Shown: positions 1 to 8,833, counted from the first letter of the stretch. The stretch: 64,000 bases of DNA from Psychroserpens damuponensis (GCF_000826655.1 NZ_JXJO01000019.1:124001-188000); one strand, 5' to 3'. Notes: a model not told the origin generated them from the letters alone. Numbers and translations are program-made.

Positions 1-1
1 A

Positions 2-763
2 GATGAAGTATTTTTATTTCATTCGAGATTATCGTTTGCTATGAATTTAAAGCTTATTTCCCCTAGAGATATCGTAAACACAGTGATGAATTATTATAGA
101 AAATATGGCGAAAATATTGATATATCACAAGTTGAAGGTTTTGTAAGGCAAGTTATAGGTTGGCGAGAATATATGAGAGGTATGTATTGGGCTTTTATGC
201 CAGAGTACAAATCTAAAAACGAGTTGAACAATCATAATAAACTCGCCAACTTTTTTTGGACGGGAGCTACCAAAATGAATTGTTTAAGTCATGCCATAAA
301 TAATTCTTTAGATAATGGTTATGCACATCACATCCAACGCCTTATGATAACTGGTAATTATGCATTATTAACGCAAACACACCCAGACGAAGTTGATCAT
401 TGGTATTTAGGGATTTATGTTGATGCCATTGAGTGGGTTCAACTTACAAATACAAGAGGCATGAGTCAATTTGCAGATGGCGGAAAGATTGCAACAAAAC
501 CCTATGTTTCGTCTGGATCTTATATTAACAAAATGAGTAATTACTGCAAGGATTGTCATTATAATAAAGACAAAAAAATTGAAGATGACGCATGCCCTTT
601 TAATAGTTTATATTGGAATTTTTTAGATGATAAACGTGAGCAACTTAGTAAAAATTATAGAATGAGAATGATGTATAGTTTACTAGACAAAATGAATGCT
701 AACGATCTTCAAAATATTAAAAAGAAAGCACAACATATTATAGAACATCAAGATAAATACTAA
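2..763 (+). CDS. Iron-sulfur bacterial photolyase/cryptochrome (FeS-BCP, CryPro), 5' end missing
   Basis: The frame is open to the left window edge, so this is the C-terminal part of a longer gene; the ATG at 41 is internal. The visible part is the helical FAD-binding half of the PhrB-like family, whose members repair (6-4) photoproducts with FAD, a lumazine antenna and a [4Fe-4S] cluster. Four cysteines lie at spacings +88, +3 and +13 (CLSHAI ... CKDC ... CPF). To my knowledge these equal the spacings of the cluster ligands of Agrobacterium PhrB (350, 438, 441, 454). The family call is therefore firm, but the antenna-binding N-terminus is outside the window. A class I photolyase lies 3.6 kb downstream in the same light/oxidative-stress neighbourhood. 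Confidence 0.93.
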   Translation, partial: DEVFLFHSRLSFAMNLKLISPRDIVNTVMNYYRKYGENIDISQVEGFVRQVIGWREYMRGMYWAFMPEYKSKNELNNHNKLANFFWTGATKMNCLSHAINNSLDNGYAHHIQRLMITGNYALLTQTHPDEVDHWYLGIYVDAIEWVQLTNTRGMSQFADGGKIATKPYVSSGSYINKMSNYCKDCHYNKDKKIEDDACPFNSLYWNFLDDKREQLSKNYRMRMMYSLLDKMNANDLQNIKKKAQHIIEHQDKY

Positions 764-927
764 ATAGTGCTTACAGAAAGGACAGCAGGTACATCATATT
801 ATATTTATCTTAAAAACTGGTAATTTAACACAGTATCAACACCTAGAAAACACTTTTAAATACAGAAAACTCTTATAACTATGTTAATGTTTTGTTTAAG
901 CATATGTTTTTAATGTTAAACATTTTG

Positions 928-935
928 TAACTTTG
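928..935 (+). promoter_or_regulatory. Bacteroidota -7 element (TAACTTTG)
   Basis: TAACTTTG fits the -7 consensus TANNTTTG and sits 20 bases before the GTG start at 956. I see no clear TTTG at the expected -33 distance, so this is a half-supported promoter for the 956-1942 group. The rest of the 764-955 gap shows nothing else. Confidence 0.45.
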
Positions 936-955
936 ATTATAAGAAAAAAGTAGCT

Positions 956-1381
956 GTGATTTTAAACACCACACATTTAAATAAAGCCCATAAAATTACC
1001 ATATCAAAATTGGTAGGAAGTTCGTTCTCATTTATTAAATCAATACAAATGGGTGGCATTGGATCTAAGCGCATGATCATTGATAAAGTGAGTCCTAATT
1101 TACAGCAATATATTAATAAGGTATCAGATATAAACTATGCAAATATAGAGATGAGACCTAATGGAATATTAATTTATATCAATAAAGGACTTAATAGTTT
1201 CACTTGGATTATTCCTTTTTACCATTTAGTTATTTATAAAACCAATGGACTTAGTATTCATGCTCAAGGAAAATATATTAATTTTAAAAATAATAATATG
1301 TTTAAGGACAATAAAGTATTTATGTCTAAGCTCATGGATGCTAAAGTAAAATTTGATGAACGTTACAGTTTTCAATTTTAA
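956..1381 (+). CDS. Conserved hypothetical protein of the photolyase neighbourhood
   Basis: A 141-residue soluble protein that I cannot assign to a named domain. The start is GTG at 956, just downstream of a -7-like element; the next in-frame ATG would remove about 30 residues. The chain is rich in Ile, Lys and Asn, alternates short beta-like stretches, and has no signal peptide or membrane helix. It ends three bases before a TIGR03643/DUF2805 gene, so the two are surely co-transcribed. The link to photolyase genes suggests a light- or redox-stress role, but that is inference from position only. Confidence 0.7.
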   Translation: MILNTTHLNKAHKITISKLVGSSFSFIKSIQMGGIGSKRMIIDKVSPNLQQYINKVSDINYANIEMRPNGILIYINKGLNSFTWIIPFYHLVIYKTNGLSIHAQGKYINFKNNNMFKDNKVFMSKLMDAKVKFDERYSFQF

Positions 1382-1384
1382 TGT

Positions 1385-1657
1385 ATGAAATTAGATAGTA
1401 TTACGACAGATAGAATTATAGAAATGGCTTGGGAAGATCGAACCACATTTGAAGCAATTAAGTTTCAATTTGGTTTAAAAGAACAACAAGTTATTGAATT
1501 AATGCGCAGAGAAATGAAACCTAAAAGTTTCAAAATGTGGCGTAAACGTGTTCAAGGAAGAAAAACTAAGCACGAAAAATTAAGAGTTTTTCAAGAGGGA
1601 CGCTTTAAATGTACTAGACAAAAACAAATAACACAAAACTCTATTTCTAAACGATGA
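1385..1657 (+). CDS. TIGR03643 / DUF2805 family protein
   Basis: A 90-residue basic protein. The N-terminal half (about residues 5-60), with its IIEMAWEDRTTFEAI start and the REMKPKSFKMWRKRV stretch, is the DUF2805/TIGR03643 signature and looks like a helix-turn-helix-type fold. The tail is Lys/Arg rich. The family is found in marine bacteria near photolyase and cryptochrome genes, as here; its biochemical role is unknown to me. It starts three bases after the preceding gene. A nucleic-acid-binding role would fit the charge but is not demonstrated. Confidence 0.85.
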   Translation: MKLDSITTDRIIEMAWEDRTTFEAIKFQFGLKEQQVIELMRREMKPKSFKMWRKRVQGRKTKHEKLRVFQEGRFKCTRQKQITQNSISKR

Positions 1658-1717
1658 TTCTTGTTGATTAACAAATTCAAAATTTAGACATTACATAACC
1701 CTATTAATAATAAAAAT

Positions 1718-1942
1718 ATGGACCTAATAAAAAAAGCCTCAGAATTTGAGCAGCGAAAAATGAAATCGCTTTCAACTAGTGATCGTGTAAAAATTTCACG
1801 TGAAGCAAAATCCTTAATATTAGAATTAAATAAGATATATAAGGAAAAGAAAGATGAAAAAATCATGGATACAATGAAACGTATCACTGCAATTAAACGC
1901 AAAGTAGAAAAGCGCCTCAAAGGTGCGCCCTTAACAGCATAA
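1718..1942 (+). CDS. Small charged helical protein, hypothetical
   Basis: 74 residues, almost half of them Lys, Arg, Glu or Asp, predicted by eye to be one long helix or coiled coil (residues 5-65) with no Cys, signal peptide or membrane segment. It follows the DUF2805 gene by 60 bases and ends just before a strong terminator. I do not recognise the family. The ATG at 1718 is preceded by an AT-rich stretch typical of flavobacterial start regions. Confidence 0.6.
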   Translation: MDLIKKASEFEQRKMKSLSTSDRVKISREAKSLILELNKIYKEKKDEKIMDTMKRITAIKRKVEKRLKGAPLTA

Positions 1943-1966
1943 CATTAAAATTTTATAAATATTAGA

Positions 1967-2009
1967 GCGTAATAGCAAGCTAAATTAGCTATACTATTAC
2001 GCTTTTTTT
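1967..2009 (+). terminator. Rho-independent terminator or attenuator
   Basis: GCGTAATAG pairs perfectly with CTATTACGC (1967-1975 with 1994-2002); an inner AGCTA/TAGCT pair extends the hairpin, and seven T follow. It closes the 956-1942 group. The next gene starts only 19 bases after the T-run, so it may also act as an attenuator for that operon. Confidence 0.85.
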
Positions 2010-2028
2010 GTAAGCAAACATCTTTAAA

Positions 2029-2712
2029 ATGAACACATATATCGTTATAGGTGGTAGTAAAGGTATAGGCAAAGCCATTATAGAAACCCTTGTTGAGCAA
2101 AACAAAATTATTAATATTAGCCGTACAGCACCAGAGCAGGAACATCCAAATCTCACACATTACAACTGTGATATTTTAAATGATGACTTACCAGAAATTG
2201 ACACGGCAGATGGTTTGGTATATTGCCCAGGAAGCATCAATCTAAAACCTATAAAACGCTTAACTTTAGACGATTTTAGAAACGATTATGAAATTAATGT
2301 GATTGGTGCAGTTAAAGCAATACAACACTATTTAGGAATTATTAAAAACAGTAGTAATCCTTCAATTGTATTATTTAGCACAGTTGCTGCAAAATTAGGA
2401 ATGCCGTTTCATGCCAGTATAGCAGCCGCAAAATCAGGAGTTGAAGGTCTCGTTAAATCCTTAGGGGCAGAATTTGCGACTTCCATTAGGATTAATGCTA
2501 TTGCGCCTACCGTTACTAATACAGAGCTCGCTTCGAAATTGTTACGCAATGATAAGATGATTGAAAACATTACTGAACGTCACCCAATGAAGAAATTCTT
2601 ACAACCTAAAGATGTTGCAAATATGGCTGCATTTTTATTATCTGAAAAATCAAACACAATGTCTGGGCAAGTATTTGAAATGGATTGTGGTATCGTAAGT
2701 TTTAAATTATAA
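2029..2712 (+). CDS. Short-chain dehydrogenase/reductase family protein lacking the catalytic Tyr
   Basis: A 227-residue Rossmann-fold SDR. The NAD(P)-binding motif GGSKGIG is at residues 8-14, the structural Asn in NVIGA near 90, and Ser117 of the active-site tetrad in LFST. The usual YxxxK is replaced: Lys135 is present but the Tyr position is Ile131 (SIAAAK). It is therefore either a non-canonical reductase or a nucleotide-binding protein without classical SDR chemistry. It heads an operon (gaps of 28, 6, overlap, 6 and 15 bases) with glutathione peroxidase, DUF6435, TspO, SRPBCC and photolyase genes. Confidence 0.9.
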   Translation: MNTYIVIGGSKGIGKAIIETLVEQNKIINISRTAPEQEHPNLTHYNCDILNDDLPEIDTADGLVYCPGSINLKPIKRLTLDDFRNDYEINVIGAVKAIQHYLGIIKNSSNPSIVLFSTVAAKLGMPFHASIAAAKSGVEGLVKSLGAEFATSIRINAIAPTVTNTELASKLLRNDKMIENITERHPMKKFLQPKDVANMAAFLLSEKSNTMSGQVFEMDCGIVSFKL

Positions 2713-2740
2713 AATAAATCCATCCAAAATAGTTATCACC

Positions 2741-3253
2741 ATGTTATCTTCAAAAACTTATGCTTCGGAAACATCCAACTACCCTTCCATTTACGATATA
2801 AAAATAAATAGCTTAGCTGGTAAACCCTTATCAATTTCAGATTACAAAGGAAAACACATCCTTTTTGTTAATGTAGCTTCCAAATGTGGTTTCACCTCAC
2901 AATACAGCAAATTGCAAACCCTATATCAAACATATACCGATAATCTTGTAATTATTGGAGTGCCTTGTAATCAATTTGGTTCCCAAGAGCCTGGAGATTC
3001 TAAAGCTATTGAATCTTTTTGCCAAATTAATTATGGTGTCACATTTCCTATTACTGAAAAAATAGAGGTCAAAGGCTCTAATCAACACTCATTATACGAA
3101 TGGTTAACGCAAAAATCTAAGAATGGTGTGAAAAATTCTAAAGTAAAATGGAATTTTCAAAAGTACCTTTTAGATCCTGATGGACGTTTTATTGATTACT
3201 ACTATTCTATAACATCACCTACAAGTTCAAAAATCACAAAACACTTAAAATAA
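2741..3253 (+). CDS. Glutathione peroxidase family thiol peroxidase
   Basis: 170 residues of the GPx family, which reduces hydrogen and organic peroxides, in bacteria usually with thioredoxin as donor. The peroxidatic Cys49 lies in ASKCGFT; Gln82 in NQFGSQEP and the Trp-Asn of KWNF near residue 137 complete the catalytic tetrad. A further Cys at 76 (VPCNQ) may be a resolving or buried residue. The first 15 residues are not a convincing signal peptide, so I place it in the cytoplasm. Its place in the photolyase operon suits a photo-oxidative stress response. Confidence 0.93.
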   Translation: MLSSKTYASETSNYPSIYDIKINSLAGKPLSISDYKGKHILFVNVASKCGFTSQYSKLQTLYQTYTDNLVIIGVPCNQFGSQEPGDSKAIESFCQINYGVTFPITEKIEVKGSNQHSLYEWLTQKSKNGVKNSKVKWNFQKYLLDPDGRFIDYYYSITSPTSSKITKHLK

Positions 3254-3259
3254 AAAGAT

Positions 3260-3433
3260 ATGTTCGGTTTATTTAAAAAAACAACTGAGGTAGATAAACT
3301 TCAAAAAACTTACGAAAAACTCATGAAAGAGTGGCATGCACTATCTACAACCAATAGAGGTGAAAGCGATAAAAAATATGCCGAAGCACAACAAATTCAA
3401 GATCAAATTTTGAAACTTCAAAATAAATCTTGA
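3260..3433 (+). CDS. DUF6435 (Lacal_2735) family small protein
   Basis: 57 residues starting MFGLFKK and continuing with a charged helical hairpin (about residues 10-55) containing LSTTNRGESDKKYAEA. This pattern is the flavobacterial DUF6435/Lacal_2735 family, of unknown function. It begins six bases after the peroxidase stop, and its TGA overlaps the ATG of the TspO gene (TGATG), so it is translationally coupled within the operon. Confidence 0.85.
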   Translation: MFGLFKKTTEVDKLQKTYEKLMKEWHALSTTNRGESDKKYAEAQQIQDQILKLQNKS

Positions 3434-3894
3434 TGAAATTCTTTAAGCCATTTATTGTATTTTTAATCATCAACTTTGGAGCCTTAGGTCTTGGAAGTTT
3501 ACTGATGGCTAATGGCCCTAAAAGTTTATGGTATATTCAGCTTAACAAAGCGCCTTGGACACCAGACGGTTGGGTTTTTGGAGCCGCTTGGAGCATAATT
3601 ATGATTTTATTTTCGGTATATATGACTTTTCTCTATACGAGGAGAAAAACCAAAAAAGTAGCCGTGATGTTTACTATTCAATTCATTTTAAATGTAAGCT
3701 GGAACCTCTTATTTTTTAATCAAAAACTAATTCATGTCGCACTAGTAAATATCACATTGTTAACGATTATAATATGCGCATTTTTAGCCACTTATGCTAA
3801 AGATTTAAAATGGAAATCTTTACTTATTGTTCCCTATGTTTTATGGCTGTTTATAGCCACATCCTTAAACCTTTACATTTCCTTACATAATTAA
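3433..3894 (+). CDS. tspO: TspO/MBR family tryptophan-rich sensory protein
   Basis: 153 residues with five predicted membrane helices and the family signatures GPKSLWYIQLNKAPWTPDGWVFGAAW near residues 30-55 and FNVSWNLLFF-like W/N positions near 100. TspO binds porphyrins and related ligands and links tetrapyrrole status to oxidative or light stress. I chose the ATG at 3433, which overlaps the preceding stop; a TTG three bases upstream is also in frame. Co-location with peroxidase and photolyase supports a light-stress role. Confidence 0.93.
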   Translation: MKFFKPFIVFLIINFGALGLGSLLMANGPKSLWYIQLNKAPWTPDGWVFGAAWSIIMILFSVYMTFLYTRRKTKKVAVMFTIQFILNVSWNLLFFNQKLIHVALVNITLLTIIICAFLATYAKDLKWKSLLIVPYVLWLFIATSLNLYISLHN

Positions 3895-3900
3895 AAGCAT

Positions 3901-4368
3901 ATGAAAATTTACCGATTACATAAAAAGCAAAATTTACCTATTTCGATGAACACTGCATGGGATTTTCTATCAGACCCAAATAATTTAAAAACTATTACGC
4001 CAGATTATATGGGTTTTCATATTTTATCTGGAGCAGATCGTCCTATGTTTGCTGGTCAAATAATTCAATATATTGTAACACCTGTATTGGGTATAAAAAC
4101 TAAATGGGTTACAGAAATCACTCATAGTGTAGACCAACACTATTTTGTAGACGAACAACGATTTGGACCATACGCATTATGGCATCACAAACATTTTATT
4201 AAAGCGATTGATGGCGGTGTTGAAATGGAAGATATTATTGACTATAAAGTTCCCTTCGGAATCTTAGGTCAACTGGTTCACCCTATACTTGTGAAACCAA
4301 AGCTTGAAGAAATTTTTAACTATCGCACGAAAAAACTAGAAGAACTATTTGGAACTTACGACAACTAA
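3901..4368 (+). CDS. SRPBCC (START/Bet v1-like) family protein
   Basis: 155 residues of the SRPBCC fold, related to proteins labelled cell-division inhibitors next to TspO or photolyase genes. The N-terminal strand-helix (NTAWDFLSDPNNLKTITPDYMGF) and the C-terminal amphipathic helix (about 128-150) frame a hydrophobic pocket. No catalytic residues are evident; ligand binding is likely. It starts six bases after tspO and ends 15 bases before the photolyase. Confidence 0.85.
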   Translation: MKIYRLHKKQNLPISMNTAWDFLSDPNNLKTITPDYMGFHILSGADRPMFAGQIIQYIVTPVLGIKTKWVTEITHSVDQHYFVDEQRFGPYALWHHKHFIKAIDGGVEMEDIIDYKVPFGILGQLVHPILVKPKLEEIFNYRTKKLEELFGTYDN

Positions 4369-4383
4369 AATTTAACAAAACCC

Positions 4384-5688
4384 ATGAAGCAACCTCTAAG
4401 TATATTTTGGTTTAGACGCGATTTACGATTAGACGACAATGTTGGATTTTATGAAGCATTAAAAGGTGAACATCCAGTGTTACCTATTTTTATTTTTGAT
4501 TCTGAAATTTTAGATGATTTACCAAAAGATGATGCACGAGTTACATTTATCTATAACACACTTCAACACATGCGTTCTACACTTCAGGACCAGTATGACA
4601 GTAGTATCGCCATGTTTCATGGTAAACCATTAGAAATTTATAAACAATTGGTAAACGAGTATACTATTAGCCATGTGTATACTAATCACGACTATGAGCC
4701 CTATGCAATGGAGCGTGACAAAGAAATTGACAACTTTTTAAAAGAGCATAATATAAAATTTCACAGTTTTAAAGATCAGGTGATTTTTGAAAAAAATGAG
4801 ATTGTTAAAAGTGATGGTGATCCCTACAAAGTGTACACACCATATATGAAATTATGGAAATCTACGTTTAAGGATGTAGACTTAAAAATCTATTACACCA
4901 ACGACTACCTTGAAAATTTAGTAAAACACTCGCGTTTACCTAATTTGAGTTTAACTGATATTGGATTTAAAACCTCTAATCAAGAGATTGTAAATTATAC
5001 AGTAACGCCTACCCTTATTCAAGAGTATGAAAATACTCGTAATTTTCCTGCCAAAGATGCTACATCAAAACTAGGACCACATTTACGTTTTGGCACTGTA
5101 AGTATCCGTAAAATGGTAAAAAAAGCCATTTCCGAAGACAATGAAATTTTTTGGCAAGAATTAATTTGGAGAGAGTTTTTTATGCAAATCTTATGGCATT
5201 TTCCACATACGGCAAAAGACGCATTTAAACCCAAATACGACCGTATAGAATGGCGAAATAACGAAGACGAATTTAAATTATGGTGTGATGGTCAAACTGG
5301 CTATCCGCTTGTTGATGCTGGCATGAGACAATTAAATAAAACCGGGTTTATGCATAATAGAGTGCGTATGCTCGTTGGTAGCTTTCTCTGTAAGCATTTA
5401 CTTATAGATTGGCGTTGGGGAGAAGCCTATTTTGCCGAGAAACTTCATGATTATGACATGGCAAGTAATGTAGGAAACTGGCAATGGGTTGCTGGTTCTG
5501 GAGTTGATGCGTCACCATATTTTAGAATTTTTAATCCTACTACACAAATACAGAAGTTTGACAAAGACTTAAAGTACATCCAAAAATGGGTGCCAGAGTT
5601 TCAAGAACTCACCTATGCAAAACCTATGGTAGACCATAAAGAAGCTCGCGAGCGCTGTTTAAAGATTTACAAAGAAGCAGTTAGCTAA
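4384..5688 (+). CDS. phr: Deoxyribodipyrimidine photolyase (class I cryptochrome/photolyase family)
   Basis: 434 residues. Residues 1-130 form the antenna-binding alpha/beta domain (FWFRRDLRLDDN) and 190-430 the helical FAD domain with WREFFMQI, MHNRVRM and NWQWVAGSG...ASPYFRIFNP signatures. It repairs cyclobutane pyrimidine dimers with light and FADH-. The length is slightly shorter than E. coli PhrB but all FAD-binding blocks are present. It is the last gene of the operon beginning at 2029. With the FeS photolyase at the window edge, the organism encodes repair enzymes of two families in one neighbourhood. Confidence 0.95.
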   Translation: MKQPLSIFWFRRDLRLDDNVGFYEALKGEHPVLPIFIFDSEILDDLPKDDARVTFIYNTLQHMRSTLQDQYDSSIAMFHGKPLEIYKQLVNEYTISHVYTNHDYEPYAMERDKEIDNFLKEHNIKFHSFKDQVIFEKNEIVKSDGDPYKVYTPYMKLWKSTFKDVDLKIYYTNDYLENLVKHSRLPNLSLTDIGFKTSNQEIVNYTVTPTLIQEYENTRNFPAKDATSKLGPHLRFGTVSIRKMVKKAISEDNEIFWQELIWREFFMQILWHFPHTAKDAFKPKYDRIEWRNNEDEFKLWCDGQTGYPLVDAGMRQLNKTGFMHNRVRMLVGSFLCKHLLIDWRWGEAYFAEKLHDYDMASNVGNWQWVAGSGVDASPYFRIFNPTTQIQKFDKDLKYIQKWVPEFQELTYAKPMVDHKEARERCLKIYKEAVS

Positions 5689-5848
5689 AAAATATAAGTT
5701 TTATAATTGAAATTGTAAGAGTTATTATAAAATCTAGTCATAACATTGAAGATTCCTAACAAAATTATATCTAGTTCATTTTAGTTTACTAAATTACGTT
5801 CTTATTCGCGCAAATATTGATGCTCATCGTATAACATATCACTGCAAA

Positions 5849-6514
5849 ATGAAATTTAAAGTATTATTCTTATTAGTTCTAGTTTGTGTAAGTTGTAAAG
5901 ATGCTACTGAAAATACATTAGATGATTTAAAATCTGATAGGTTTGAATTACTTCCCGAACCTGACAACGCTGAAAAAGAAACGTTTTACAAGCATCTTAG
6001 ATTAACAAAATTTCTTGAAAACCCAATTGACTTACAGGAATTTAAATTAAAAAAAGGACAGTCCTTGAGTAGTGTTACCAACGGACTTGATTATCATTTT
6101 CAACCTGATATAAAAGACGCTTTATTTTATCGTTATGGAGCTTTTCCTTTTCAAAATTCAAAGGATAAAATTGCTCCTATAGATATCATTGTTTTTAAAC
6201 ACGGTATAAACAAACATAATTGGAATGATACCACCGAACTACTTATTGAATTTACAGTTTCTGGAAAAGACGATGATTTAAAGTCGGCAAACCTTGTGGG
6301 ATTAACGACAACAGAATTGGAATTACAATTTGGTTCAGATTACCAACTTTCAGATAACAAGATGGTGTATACTATGGGAAATAAAGCTTTAATAATCGAA
6401 CTACAAAATTCTAAAGTCACATGGTTTAAATACATTAAACTAAATACTGAAGATATTACTAATGAATTAATTAAACAGATATTAACCAACACCATAAATC
6501 ATCACAATAAATAA
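5849..6514 (+). CDS. Putative lipoprotein, hypothetical
   Basis: 221 residues beginning with a short lipoprotein signal (MKFKVLFLLVLVCVSC) whose Cys near residue 16 is followed by Lys-Asp, so export and lipidation are likely. The mature part has no domain I recognise; it contains mixed alpha/beta stretches and no further Cys. It is separated from the photolyase by 160 bases and faces murA across a shared terminator, so it is a single-gene unit. Confidence 0.8.
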   Translation: MKFKVLFLLVLVCVSCKDATENTLDDLKSDRFELLPEPDNAEKETFYKHLRLTKFLENPIDLQEFKLKKGQSLSSVTNGLDYHFQPDIKDALFYRYGAFPFQNSKDKIAPIDIIVFKHGINKHNWNDTTELLIEFTVSGKDDDLKSANLVGLTTTELELQFGSDYQLSDNKMVYTMGNKALIIELQNSKVTWFKYIKLNTEDITNELIKQILTNTINHHNK

Positions 6515-6556
6515 ATAAATAAATAATAGAACCGCAATACTACTTATTAAGATTGC

Positions 6557-6586
6557 ATAAAAAAACCTCGCAAAAGCGAGGTTTTT
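6557..6586. terminator. Bidirectional terminator between the lipoprotein gene and murA
   Basis: AAAAACCTCGC (6561-6571) pairs with GCGAGGTTTTT (6576-6586) around an AAAA loop, giving A-runs and T-runs on both sides. It serves the convergent genes on either side. A copy of the ATTTCCGAAG 10-mer follows at 6598. Confidence 0.9.
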
Positions 6587-6615
6587 AAGTATGTTACATT
6601 TCCGAAGTGAGACTT

Positions 6616-7932
6616 TTAATTCCCATCTACACGCGTAATTTTCGCACCAATAGCACGTAAACGCTCGTCTATATTTTCATAACCTCTATCTATTTGCTCA
6701 ATATTATGAATTGTAGACGTCCCTTTTGCTGATAATGCCGCAATTAATAAGGAAACACCTGCTCTAATATCTGGTGAAGTCATGGTTGTACCTTTAAGCG
6801 TCGATTTAAAATCGTGACCAATAACAGTTGCTCTATGTGGATCACAAAGTATGATTTTTGCTCCCATATCAATTAACTTATCTACGAAGAACAAACGACT
6901 CTCAAACATTTTTTGATGCACTACAGCACTTCCTCTTGCTTGTGTTAAAACAGTAAGAATAATACTAATTAAATCTGGCGTAAATCCTGGCCATGGTGCA
7001 TCACTTACTGTAAGTATTGAGCCATCAATGTAATTTGACACTTCATAACCGTTAACATGTGCAGGAATATGAATATCATCTCCTCGTTTTTCAACTGTAA
7101 TTCCTATTTTTCTAAATACGTTTGGAATTTGACCTAAATCGTCCCAGCTTACATTTGTAATGGTTAATTCACTTTTTGTCATAGCAGCAAGCCCTATCCA
7201 GCTTCCAATTTCAATCATATCTGGAAGCATTCTATGCTCTGTTCCTCCTAGAGAGTCTACACCTTCTATGATTAGCATATTAGATCCTACTCCACTTATT
7301 TTTGCTCCCATGCGGTTAAGCATTTTACACAATTGTTGCAAATAAGGTTCGCAAGCTGCGTTATAAATGGTGGTTGTTCCTTCTGCTAAAACGGCAGCCA
7401 TCACAATATTTGCTGTACCTGTAACAGAGGCCTCATCGAGAAGCATGTAGGTTCCTTTTAACTTATTGGCTTCAACACCGTAGAATAAATCTTCTTTATT
7501 GTATCTAAATTTGGCTCCTAAATTAATAAACCCTTCAAAGTGTGTGTCTAAACGACGACGACCAATTTTATCGCCTCCAGGTTTTGGTATGTATCCTTTA
7601 CCAAAACGAGCCAACAAAGGACCAACTATCATGATAGATCCTCTTAATCCTTTTCCGTCTTCCTTAAACTCGGCAGATTCTAAATATTTTAAATTAATAT
7701 CGTCTGCTTTAAATGTATAAGAGCCTTTACCAACCTTTTCAATTTTAACGCCTAACTTTTTGAGTAAGGCTATTAATTTATTGACGTCAATAATATCTGG
7801 GATGTTATCTATCCTTATGTCTTCGGCAGTTAGTAATACTGCACATAATATTTGTAAAGCTTCGTTTTTTGCGCCTTGAGGCTGGATTTTTCCTTTGAGT
7901 TGGTGACCTCCTTCAATTTTAAATGTTGCCAT
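6616..7932 (-). CDS. murA: UDP-N-acetylglucosamine 1-carboxyvinyltransferase MurA, Asp in place of the fosfomycin-binding Cys
   Basis: 438 residues, the usual MurA length; it transfers enolpyruvate from PEP to UDP-GlcNAc in the first committed step of peptidoglycan synthesis in the cytoplasm. The AKNEA motif (21-25) and the GSI..GPLLARFG block (about 98-111) are intact. The loop that reads PGGCAIG in E. coli reads PGGDKIG here, so the Cys115 equivalent is Asp121. That replacement is known from naturally fosfomycin-insensitive MurA enzymes. It lies nine bases downstream of a DUF4290 gene and is co-transcribed with it. Confidence 0.97.
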   Translation of the reverse strand: MATFKIEGGHQLKGKIQPQGAKNEALQILCAVLLTAEDIRIDNIPDIIDVNKLIALLKKLGVKIEKVGKGSYTFKADDINLKYLESAEFKEDGKGLRGSIMIVGPLLARFGKGYIPKPGGDKIGRRRLDTHFEGFINLGAKFRYNKEDLFYGVEANKLKGTYMLLDEASVTGTANIVMAAVLAEGTTTIYNAACEPYLQQLCKMLNRMGAKISGVGSNMLIIEGVDSLGGTEHRMLPDMIEIGSWIGLAAMTKSELTITNVSWDDLGQIPNVFRKIGITVEKRGDDIHIPAHVNGYEVSNYIDGSILTVSDAPWPGFTPDLISIILTVLTQARGSAVVHQKMFESRLFFVDKLIDMGAKIILCDPHRATVIGHDFKSTLKGTTMTSPDIRAGVSLLIAALSAKGTSTIHNIEQIDRGYENIDERLRAIGAKITRVDGN

Positions 7933-7941
7933 GAAGAGTAA

Positions 7942-8586
7942 TTAATAGCGTTTTCTGTTTCGGTTAGAGTTATTTTTTTTGTGATGCGATTTTTTATTAT
8001 TGGAGTATTTCTTTTTGTTTCGCATTAAAATGGTAGCATCTGTAAGATCTTCTTCACTTCCTTTTAAGTTGATTTTTCCTCCAGATAACTCATATAGATG
8101 ATTAAAAATCACGGCATCTTCAACAGTATCTTTATTCCAGTTAAGGAAACACTTTTTCATGTGATTAGCAATCGTATATGTTAAAGCTTCTTTTAATTCG
8201 CCATCTTCCCAAGTATTGGCCACATCAATCATGGTTTTTATATTGTTTCCGTAGAAACGATATTTAGGAAAGTTTTGAGGATACTTTAAAGGCTCTGGCC
8301 TTTCATTTAACTCTTCTTTTGTTGTTGTAGGATAAGGTGAGTCTGCATCTAATTCAAAATCTGAAATAATAAATAATTGATCCCACAATTTATGTTGAAA
8401 ATCTGGAACATCACGCAAATGCGGTTGCATGTTTCCCATTACATTTATAATGGATTTTGCAACTTTATTACGTTCTTCTTTTGTTGGTAATGCTTTGGCG
8501 TAATTAACCATTTTTTGCAAATGTCTTCCATACTCCGGAATAATCAAATGTTCACGCTCTGTGTTGTATTCTATGTCGTCTATCAA
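7942..8586 (-). CDS. DUF4290 domain-containing protein
   Basis: 214 residues, almost all alpha-helical, with a strongly basic tail (Lys/Arg/Asn/His rich from about 185). DUF4290 is a Bacteroidota family commonly found directly upstream of murA, as here, and its function is unknown. No signal peptide or membrane helix. The basic tail could bind nucleic acid or membrane surfaces; this is inference. The upstream gap 8587-8833 holds the promoter region and nothing else I can name. Confidence 0.9.
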   Translation of the reverse strand: MIDDIEYNTEREHLIIPEYGRHLQKMVNYAKALPTKEERNKVAKSIINVMGNMQPHLRDVPDFQHKLWDQLFIISDFELDADSPYPTTTKEELNERPEPLKYPQNFPKYRFYGNNIKTMIDVANTWEDGELKEALTYTIANHMKKCFLNWNKDTVEDAVIFNHLYELSGGKINLKGSEEDLTDATILMRNKKKYSNNKKSHHKKNNSNRNRKRY

Positions 8587-8833
8587 AATATAAGTTTGTG
8601 TAGTATTTGTGTGTCATGCATGAAGTACTTCTGCATATGTGCAAAATACAAAAAAATACTTATCTCAGGTTCTTTTTTATAAAAGTGACTAATTTTTTTA
8701 ACATTTAAAGTAAAATTAATGATGTTTTAATCATTTAAGGATGACTTTAAGCTAAATGCTGTTACGAGAAAAGCAAAAAAAGGAAGAACGACAACAACTA
8801 ATTTTTAGTGAATAGAAATTATGAGAGACGTTT

